Shown one piece after another: positions 57,377 to 64,000 of a stretch of DNA of 64,000 nucleotides. Source of the stretch: Sepioteuthis lessoniana (Eukaryota > Mollusca > Cephalopoda > Myopsida > Loliginidae); assembly GCA_963585895.1 (NCBI GenBank), contig OY757917.1, positions 101,979,617-102,043,616 of the forward strand, written 5' to 3'. A model generated the notes under the pieces. The model was given only the letters and a program-made list of their open reading frames with translations, was not told the DNA's origin and made no database searches. The position numbers and the translations under genes were made by a program. Numbering within the stretch: the stretch's first letter is position 1; each line of letters begins with the position of its first letter.

Positions 57377-57860
57377 AATATTGTATGTTTTTGAGTTTGT
57401 GTGTTTGTACAAATATAGTTTTATATGTATGTGTGTGTGTTTGTATGCATGTATTTGTGTGTATGTGCGTGTATGTTTATGTATGTGTATGTGTGTATGT
57501 TGGTGGGTTTGTGTGTGTGTTTGTTTGTGTATGCAAGCGTGTGTGTATATTTGTATACTTGTGCGTACGCGTCTGTGTATTTGCGTGTGTGTGTGTGTGT
57601 GTGTGTGTGTGAGTATGCGCTTGTGTATGCTTGTGTGTTTTTATATGAGTGTGAATTTGTGTGTATGTGCGTGTTTGTGTTTGTACGTTTCTGTTCGTCT
57701 GCATGTGTGTGTATTGGTGCATGTGTTCGTTTGTGTGTATGAGTGTGTTTGTGTTTGTGTGTGAGTGTGTTTGCATAAGAGTGTATGTGCATGTCTGTGT
57801 ACGTGTGTATGTTTGTGTGTGCTTGTATGTGCGTGCGTGCGTATGTGTGCATGGCCATGC
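57115..57860. repeat. (GA)n, (GT)n and degenerate GT-rich tract
   Basis: GA-rich 57117-57311, pure GT 57314-57376, then about 480 bp of degraded GT with CG and TA interruptions. It gives VCVCV and THTHT open frames up to 154 codons, which are artefacts. Confidence 0.95.
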
Positions 57861-57984
57861 GCTTCTCATCATACGTTTTGAACATAATCTCTTCTACGCA
57901 TTTCGTCCCTCGAGACTCAAATTCCGAAATAGCACCCTCTTACATTGAACTGTTCGCATTTGAAAGAATTTTGCCAAAGGCACA

Positions 57985-58207
57985 AGATGAAAATACTGTC
58001 GGTGAGACCTGGTATACGCTGACTGCATCTTCTGGTGAGGATAAAGACCCCTCCCAAAAGAAAGGAGCATCCTGGATAAGACACTAAACTGCATCTGATG
58101 TGAAACTTGAGTTCTAGAACTCTGGGAAGTATGGATATATACACTCATTAACATTACTCCCAGTTCTACTCTGACCCAGAGAGGCAGTACCTATTAAGAT
58201 CCCATCT
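57985..58207 (+). mobile_element. R1 head fragment
   Basis: 'ggtatacgctgactgcatct', 'gataagacactaaactgca', 'tctactctgacccagag', 'aagatcccatctatggatgg'. Directly followed by a second R1 head. Confidence 0.78.
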
Positions 58208-60360
58208 ATGGATGGCCCAGTCGGTTGGAACTGTAAAATACACCGACTGCATCTCTACAGAGGGGTAAGACTCCACTAACAAGTGACCTAATATAACACC
58301 AAACAATCTGATGATGAGGCTTCAGTAATACTGGAGCTGTGGGGTACGTGGAGTAACCCTTCATTGTCATTGCTGGCAGGTTAATTCTGGCCCGGCGTGA
58401 TAGCACCTGATAGGGTCCTATCTATGGGTCGAATTGAACTGTTTGACATTTAAACTTGACTTATGCTAAAGTGAGTCATTTGAGATAGAGCTGTTTTTAC
58501 ATTTAACTTTCCGTAAGCAAAAAAAAAAACTGTACCTATAAGAAACTGAATTGTTTGAAATAGAACTGTTTTTACATTTAACTGTGTGTGAAGAAATGAC
58601 ATGTTTAATTGAATTGTTAGTAATACATAGCAATACTTTGAACCATTTAACATTGTTGACAGGGTCAACTGAACTGGTGTAAATAGAACTGTTTTTACAT
58701 TTAAATTTGTGTGAATGAATGACATGTTTAACTGAATTGTTAGTAATACATAGCAATACTTTGAACCATTTAACTTTGTTGACACGTTCAACTGAACTGG
58801 TATAAATAGAACTGTTTTTACATTTAACTGTCTGTGAAGAAATGACATGTTTAATTGAATTGTTAGTAATACATAGCAATACTTTGAACCATTTAACTTT
58901 GTTGACATGGTGAACTGAACTGGTGTAAATAGAACTGTTTTTGAATTTAACTGTGTATGAATAAATGATATGTTTAATTGAATTGTTAGTAATACATAGC
59001 AATACTTTGAACCATTTAACTTTGTTGACACGGTCAACAGAACTGGAGTAAATAGAACTGTTTTTAAATTTAACTGTGTGTGAATAAATAACACGTTTAA
59101 TTGAATTGTTAGTAATACATAGCAATACTTTGAACCATTTAACTTTGTTGACATGGTGAACTGAACTGGTGTAAATAGAACTGTTTTTACATTTAACTGT
59201 GTATGAATAAATGACATGTTTAATTGAATTGTTAGTAATACAGGGCAATACGTTGAACCATTTAAATTTCTTGACATGGTGAACTGAACTGGTGTAAATA
59301 GAACTGTTTTTACATTTGACTGTGAGTGAATAAATGATATGTTTAATTGAATTGTTAGTAATACATAGCAATACTTTGAACCATTTAACTTTGTTGACAC
59401 GGTCAACTGAACTGGTATAAATAGAACTGTTTTTACATTTAACTGTGTGTGAATAAATGACGTGTTTAATTGTATTGTTAGTAATACATAGCAATACTTT
59501 GAACCATTTAACTTTGTTGACATGATGAACTGAACTGGTGTAAATAGAACTGTTTTTAAATTTAACTGTGTATGAATAAATGACATGTTTAATTGAATTG
59601 TTAGTAATACATAGCAATACTTTGAACCATTTAACTCTGTTGACACGGTGAACTGAATTATTTGAAATAGAACTGTTTTTACATTTAACTGTGTGTGAAT
59701 AAATGACTTGTTTAATTGAGTTGTTAGTAATACCGGGCAATACTTTAAAGCATTTAACTTTGTTGACATGGTGAACTGAACTGGTGTAAATAGAACTGTT
59801 TTTAAATTTAACTGTTTGTGAATAAATGACATGATTAATTGAATTGTTAGTAAAAAATTGCAATACTTTGAACCATTTAACTTTGTTGACACGGTCAACT
59901 GAACTGGTGTAAATAGAACTGTTTTTAAATTTAACTGTGTATGAATAAATGACATGTTTAATTGAATTGTTAGTAATACATAGCAATACTTTGAACCACT
60001 TAACTTTGTTGACATGGCGAACTGAATGGTTTGAAATAGAACTGTTTTTACATTTAACTTTGTATGAATAAATGACATGTTTAATTGAATTGTTAGTAAT
60101 ACATAGCAATACTTTGAACCATTTAACTTTGTTGACACGGTCAACTGAACTCGTGTAAATAGAACTGTTTTTAAATTTAACTGTGAATTTGTATTAGAAA
60201 GAAATAAGTGAAACCATTAATAAATGAGCTAAAGCTCATTAAAAATGTTATCTACAAAATGTGTTTAGAAACCATATTTAATATATATGTTTAAAAAGGA
60301 TTTCGCATCTGAGGACCTACAATGGTTGATATGTCATAGAACCAAACCAAACCAAACCAA
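58208..60360 (+). mobile_element. R1 copy, 2.15 kb, expanded by a 123-bp array
   Basis: Head 58208-58440 with 5' stem-loop 'cagtcggttgg...caccgactgc'. The middle is replaced by the 123-bp array. The tail at 60250-60360 ends 'ggttgatatgtcatagaacc' then (AACCA)n. Head and tail show that the array lies inside one R1 unit. Confidence 0.87.
58518..60180. repeat. 123-bp tandem array, 13 exact-length copies
   Basis: The 'aaccattta' anchor recurs at 58641, 58764, 58887, 59010, 59133, 59256, 59379, 59502, 59625, 59748, 59871, 59994 and 60117: twelve intervals of exactly 123 bp. Copies differ by substitutions but have no net indels. Two antisense frames stay open for 564 and 547 codons. I regard them as by-products, since 123 = 3 x 41 and there is no promoter or domain. 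Confidence 0.97.
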
Positions 60361-60439
60361 AACCCCTCTATGGGTCTAATCGATCTGTTTGAAAATTATT
60401 AGTATCAAATAGGAGCACTTTAAACCATATAACTGTTTG

Positions 60440-60650
60440 CAAATATCATTATCCCTTTTTCACACTAATTGCACGGGTTTCCCTGACTATCTCTCTATCC
60501 ATTTCTATCATCCATCACTCCCGGCAGGTCTTCCAAACTACATCCTGTGTCCACATAGAGAAGATGTAAATAAGTTCTTGCTGGTCGGCCAACACTGACA
60601 CGTCCTTGTGTAGGGGTCCATAGATGAACGTCACTTAAGGGTTCGTTACT
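60440..60650 (-). mobile_element. RTE-like LINE 3' fragment, diverged
   Basis: Reverse orientation: 'tttctatcatccatcactcc', 'ggcaggtcttccaaactaca', 'tcttgctggtcggccaacac', 'gtaggggtccatagatgaac'. Confidence 0.78.
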
Positions 60651-61634
60651 TTCAAACATAATAGCGTATGGATTATTAATAATAGATAGGATTACTCAAA
60701 AACTATATAAGGGAGTACAAAGTAATGATTATTATTTAACAGGAATACAGCCCAGTCGACTAGGTGGGTGTAGAACACCGACTGCATCTCTGCAGAGGGA
60801 TAAGACCCAAACCCCAACGAGTGTCCTGGATATGACAGAAAACAATCTAATGGTGAGACTCCAGTCTTGGAGCTTTGGAGAATGTGGAGTACCCTTTCAT
60901 TGCCATTGCTTCCAGGTCCACTCTGGCCTGGAGTGGTAGCTTTTGATAAGGTCATATCTATAGGTCAAATAGAACTGTTTGACATTTAAACTCTGTGCAA
61001 ATAAATGACTTATGCTAAATTAAATTGTTAGAAATAGTGATACAAAGGACCATTTAACTGTGTGCAAACAAATGATTAATATTGAATAGAACTATTCGTG
61101 TTCAATAAATAGCAATGCTTGAAACTCTTCAAATGTGTGCTTAAATTGAATTATTGATATTACATAGCAATACTTTGGAACGATTTGATTGTGTGGAAAT
61201 AGAATAATTAGAGTTAGAAAGCAATAATTGAAACAATTCAACTGTACAGAAATAATATCAATACTCGTTCTAACACATTTTAAAATGAAATTACCCACAA
61301 ACTATTGACTTAGAAGTCATATGCATATCCATTTAAATGTATGCATACACCTTGAATATACGCGCTTAAAACGGCGCAAGTAGGTGTCGTCAGTGATGTT
61401 TAATCTTCTGGGTCATTGGGGAGTTTCGGGTCTTGCAACATCATACTCCCCTCACCAGAACGACCCCCTCAGAGATGATCAAACTTTGAGTCACCTACCC
61501 TATAAGACGCCGAAACAAATGATTAATAGTAATTAGAATTATTCGTTTTAGATAGAAATGCTTGAAACCATTTTACTGTGTGCCAAAAAAAATGAGGTCA
61601 GGCTCGTTTAAAAATGAATCAACAAATCATATAT

Positions 61635-61754
61635 ATTGTGAATTGTATGCACTCTTGATGAGACCTAATAAGGTCGAAACTGCTGTCCAGTGTTTCCGTA
61701 TGTTGTGCGTAGGTGTTCGCTGGATTTTCCGGTCATTGTAATTCAATTCACAAT
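61635..61754 (+). ncRNA. Hammerhead ribozyme motif 1 (type I)
   Basis: Core TTGATGA at 61655-61661 (C3 to U change, or one extra U, relative to CUGAUGA). Stem II GACC/GGTC with loop TAATAA (61662-61675). GAAA at 61676-61679. A minimal stem III AC...GT, and GTC cleavage triplet at 61685-61687. 'gcact' before the core pairs with 'agtgt' after the cleavage site (stem I). The outer flanks 'attgtgaattg' (61635-61645) and 'caattcacaat' (61744-61754) are perfect complements, extending the fold to 120 nt. Confidence 0.78.
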
Positions 61755-61984
61755 GGGTATTTCGAATCCTCATTGGAAGACGTGGCCCTGGATGTGACCG
61801 TGTCCTCTGTAAAGAGTATGGATGTAACTTACAAGACACATTCAGGTTAATTGTCCGCGCAATTGCCATGATAATTAATTTGGTGTCACTTGTGAATGAT
61901 ATGAACTGTTGGCTCAGTTGTAGAGTTTCGACTCTGCAATCTGTAGTCGCTGGTTCGATCTCCAGTGGTTGAGATCACGGTATA

Positions 61985-62083
61985 TACTGCTGATGAGAAC
62001 TAATAAGGTCGAAAAAGCTGTTTCCGTATGTCATGCGAAGGTGTTCGTCGGATTTTCTAGTCATAGTAATTCAATTTGCAATA
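61985..62083 (+). ncRNA. Hammerhead ribozyme motif 2 (defective)
   Basis: Canonical CTGATGA at 61990-61996. Stem II GAAC/GGTC with one mismatch and the same TAATAA loop. GAAA at 62011-62014, then 'aagctgttt'. Compared with motif 1, about six bases around the cleavage site and stem I are deleted, so self-cleavage is unlikely. Confidence 0.72.
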
Positions 62084-62404
62084 TATTTCCTCTACTTAAA
62101 AAAGGAAAAATGTAGATCTAAATATATATATGTATGCATTTAATATATATGCATAAAGAGGGTTTGGCACTAAATAACCTTCAATGGTTGATATACCATA
62201 AAACCCAACCAGCCAACAAAATAGGAATAGTAACTTGGGATCATATGATTGAGTATAAACTATAAGTGCAAGCTAGATAGGAATTTTAAAACTGTGTGCA
62301 AACAAATTTTTATCTAATAGGAATGGCTACTTTAGACCATATTATTTACAAAAAAAAAGACTGATCTCGGCAAAAATAACACAATTAAGTTTGACATGCC
62401 GAAA

Positions 62405-62410
62405 ACTAAA

Positions 62411-62453
<43 letters not shown>

Positions 62454-62455
62454 TT
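62405..62455. repeat. (TC)n microsatellite
   Basis: TC run with one TTT interruption. Confidence 0.96.
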
Positions 62456-63235
62456 ACCCACTTTCTCTGTCTCTTGTCCTAGCTCATATCCAAAACTTAA
62501 ATTCAAATTTAACTTAAATTTAACCAAAGATTGATAATAACGTTCTTGCTATTTTCTCGCACCTTTTTTTACTCGAACGAGCTGCGAGAAGACCTTAATG
62601 ACCCGTCCAAATTTTTTTTGTTATTGCTGTTCCTATTGCTGCTGCTGCTGCTGTTGTTTTTCACTTTGACTCAAATAAGTAAGTTAACTCAGTTAAATGT
62701 CAACTGCCCCAAATGTTACAATAAAGGACTTTTATGTATTTGTTAATCAGAATGTCTTCTTTTTTTGCACAGTTTTTAAACGCTGGATTCATTATAGTTC
62801 AATTAAAAACATTCATTTGATGATTCCATAATTGTAAGGAGATTCCAAGGGTCATTCGGACTGTTAAGCTCTGTCAGTTTTATTACCATAATACTTCAGA
62901 TGTACAAAGATACCGCCCATAATTTGGAGAAACCTAATTGTCATTCCAGGAATTATTAAAATTCTTTGGGGTTGAGAATGAGAATGTAGGGGATAGAAAA
63001 AAAAGAAAAAGAAAATTAATGAAATAAAAATAAATGTTAAAAAACGCTGAAACTCTCAGAAGCCCCTGACAGAAAGCGGGACGACGCATGCGCAAAAAAA
63101 GAACCGTTCCGGCGTAAGAGAGAGACTCGCTCTCTCACTTCAGTTGAACACTTCAGACTGAAAGGACTTTCTTCTAACTGGGTGCAAACAGATAGCGCGC
63201 TTGTTTTACTGAGTCCTCTGGACTCTGTATGTGGT
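62456..63235. other. Unassigned; GC-richer LTR-like patch at 63050-63230
   Basis: 63080-63200 ('acgacgcatgcgca', 'gagagactcgctctctcactt') is promoter- or LTR-like in composition, but no ends were found. A (GCT)n run lies at about 62640. Confidence 0.45.
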
Positions 63236-63300
63236 TAAAAAGCGTTGGGGAAGTCTTACTCCTTTGCAGAGATGCAGTCACAGTATATTTTGCAGACCCA
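63236..63300 (-). mobile_element. R1 head scrap
   Basis: 'ggggaagtcttactcctttg' + 'cagagatgcagtcacagtat' is the reverse of the R1 5' end. Confidence 0.65.
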
Positions 63301-63640
63301 TAGAGATTTATCCGACCCGTAACCAAGTCACACTGGTAATGATATCATATTATAGATGGTCGCTCACGAATCGACATTCATGCATGACCATCTCAAAAAG
63401 TGGTTGGTCCCCTCGGTATTCCATTTCAGGGGGGTGTCTCAGGCGCAAAGCGATAAACTCAACACGGCTAAGCAGGTACTGTAAGGCGGAAAGGGCTCCT
63501 GGAAACATTACCTTCCTGTCACAAACGCTTGGTGAGCCTTGGCGATTTGTCGAAAAGTTATTCAAAATCAAGGCGAAGGAACTGCGGACAGCTGGGAGAG
63601 AAATGAGCAAAGATACTATTTGTCAAACACTACCCAGTGA
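63301..63640. other. Unidentified open segment
   Basis: Balanced base composition and open on both strands for about 86-110 codons. The minus frame contains NNFSTNRQGSPSVCDRKVMF and RHPPEMEYRGDQPLFEMV. I do not recognise it. A decayed transposon exon is possible. Confidence 0.35.
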
Positions 63641-63644
63641 AAAC

Positions 63645-63705
63645 CATATTTACCAACCACTCCGCTTGGGCAGGATATGATACAAGGTCAATTTTTACAA
63701 CACGG
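63645..63705 (-). mobile_element. SINE C tail scrap
   Basis: 'tttaccaaccactccgcttg' + 'ggcaggatatgatacaaggt' matches the SINE C 3' end. Confidence 0.8.
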
Positions 63706-64000
63706 TGAAAACGTTACTATCGGACTAATTGAAAAAGCCTTCTACAAAAGCCCAGTCACATGAAGTCTGATCTAATCTGTTTATAATCATCTTAAAGAGC
63801 TTGCTTCACTCTCTGAGAATATATGATAGTCTGACAAGATAAAAAATTGAACTTTTCGGTAGAAATAATTCGAGAAATGTCTGCACTTCTAATCATCCTC
63901 AAAATACCCTCCTAACAATTAAATACGATGTAGAACTGTAATGGATTGGAGTTGCGTTTCTTCTACGGGTATTGGTGCAGTATGTATCCTTGTTGGTGAA

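Larger units (their letters stand above)
61635..62083 (+). mobile_element. Hammerhead ribozyme retroelement (retrozyme- or Penelope-LTR-like), 1.3 units
   Basis: Two related units are offset by about 336 bp. The first runs 61635 to about 61984. The second (61985-62083) is cut after about 100 bp. After each ribozyme core the same sequence follows ('tttccgtatg', 'aggtgttcg', 'ggattttc', 'agtaattcaatt' / 'tgtaattcaatt'). Between them, 61908-61978 is tRNA-like: box-A-like 'tggctcagttgtagag' and near-box-B 'ggttcgatctcc'. No protein is encoded. Confidence 0.75.
60745..62220 (+). mobile_element. R1 copy split by a hammerhead-bearing insertion
   Basis: Head 60745-60975 ('cccagtcgactaggtgggtg' + 'aacaccgactgc'). 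Middle 60975-61320 and 61500-61630. An unassigned insert of about 165 bp at 61335-61500. Then the hammerhead element (61635-62083), and the tail 62100-62215 ('tttggcactaaataaccttc' + 'ggttgatataccataaaacc'). Confidence 0.82.

Noticed and set aside
57313..57885. Cys/Val-rich and Thr/His-rich proteins up to 154 codons
   Set aside because: Translations of (GT)n and its degenerate extension.
58450..60144. 564- and 547-codon antisense open frames as a large repeat protein gene
   Set aside because: They follow from a 123-bp (41-codon) tandem unit free of stops in two frames at once; no domain, signal or promoter supports a gene.

Overview
The window looks like gene-poor, repeat-saturated nuclear DNA of an invertebrate animal. 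I found no convincing host protein-coding gene, rRNA gene or ordinary tRNA gene. The evidence for a metazoan is the mix of element classes: Tc1/mariner and Tc3 transposons, an R2-superclade LINE with a restriction-like endonuclease, RTE-like LINE 3' ends, Penelope-like elements with GIY-YIG domains, several tRNA-derived SINE families, hammerhead ribozyme motifs and very long (TA)n and (TG)n microsatellites. A mollusc (perhaps a cephalopod) or an arthropod would fit, but the sequence alone does not decide. Family names rest on motif recognition, not on a database search, and most element boundaries are approximate to about 10-20 bases.

Layout. 0-9 kb: SINEs, MITEs, one internally deleted mariner and AT-rich filler. 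9.1-11.5 kb: a decayed Tc3-like transposon with a second mariner-type element nested inside it. 13.4-17.8 kb: a decayed R2-superclade LINE on the minus strand, split by a 969-bp solo LTR with a 4-bp target duplication. 19-26 kb: tandem tRNA-like units, a SINE nested in a SINE with target duplications, and several RTE-like LINE 3' ends. 27-38 kb: many copies of a dispersed family (called R1 here), two more solo LTRs, SINEs and a second copy of the deleted mariner. 39.5-41 kb: a Penelope-like reverse transcriptase and endonuclease. 42-46 kb: R1 copies, one holding a 36-bp tandem array, and SINEs. 46.4-49 kb: a second Penelope fragment with a hammerhead-like motif, then a 1.7-kb TIR-bounded element carrying a decayed gene of a multicopy invertebrate family. 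50.4-56.6 kb: a 6.2-kb satellite. 57-62 kb: degenerate (GT)n, an R1 copy with thirteen exact 123-bp repeats, and an R1 copy invaded by a two-motif hammerhead ribozyme element.

The strongest unusual signals are: (1) the hammerhead ribozyme pair at 61635-62083, about 336 bp apart, with a tRNA-like segment just before the second; (2) the TIR-bounded element at 47181-48897; (3) the R1 architecture, with a 5' stem-loop, an expandable internal minisatellite and a 3' stem-loop tail also found on SINE B; and (4) the satellite whose monomers each carry nuclear-receptor-type AGGTCA half-sites.

No genes here form a pathway. The functional logic is parasitic: autonomous elements (RTE-like, R2-like, Penelope-like, Tc3/mariner) are all broken, and their non-autonomous partners (SINEs A, B, C, E, R1, deleted mariners, MITEs) outnumber them.
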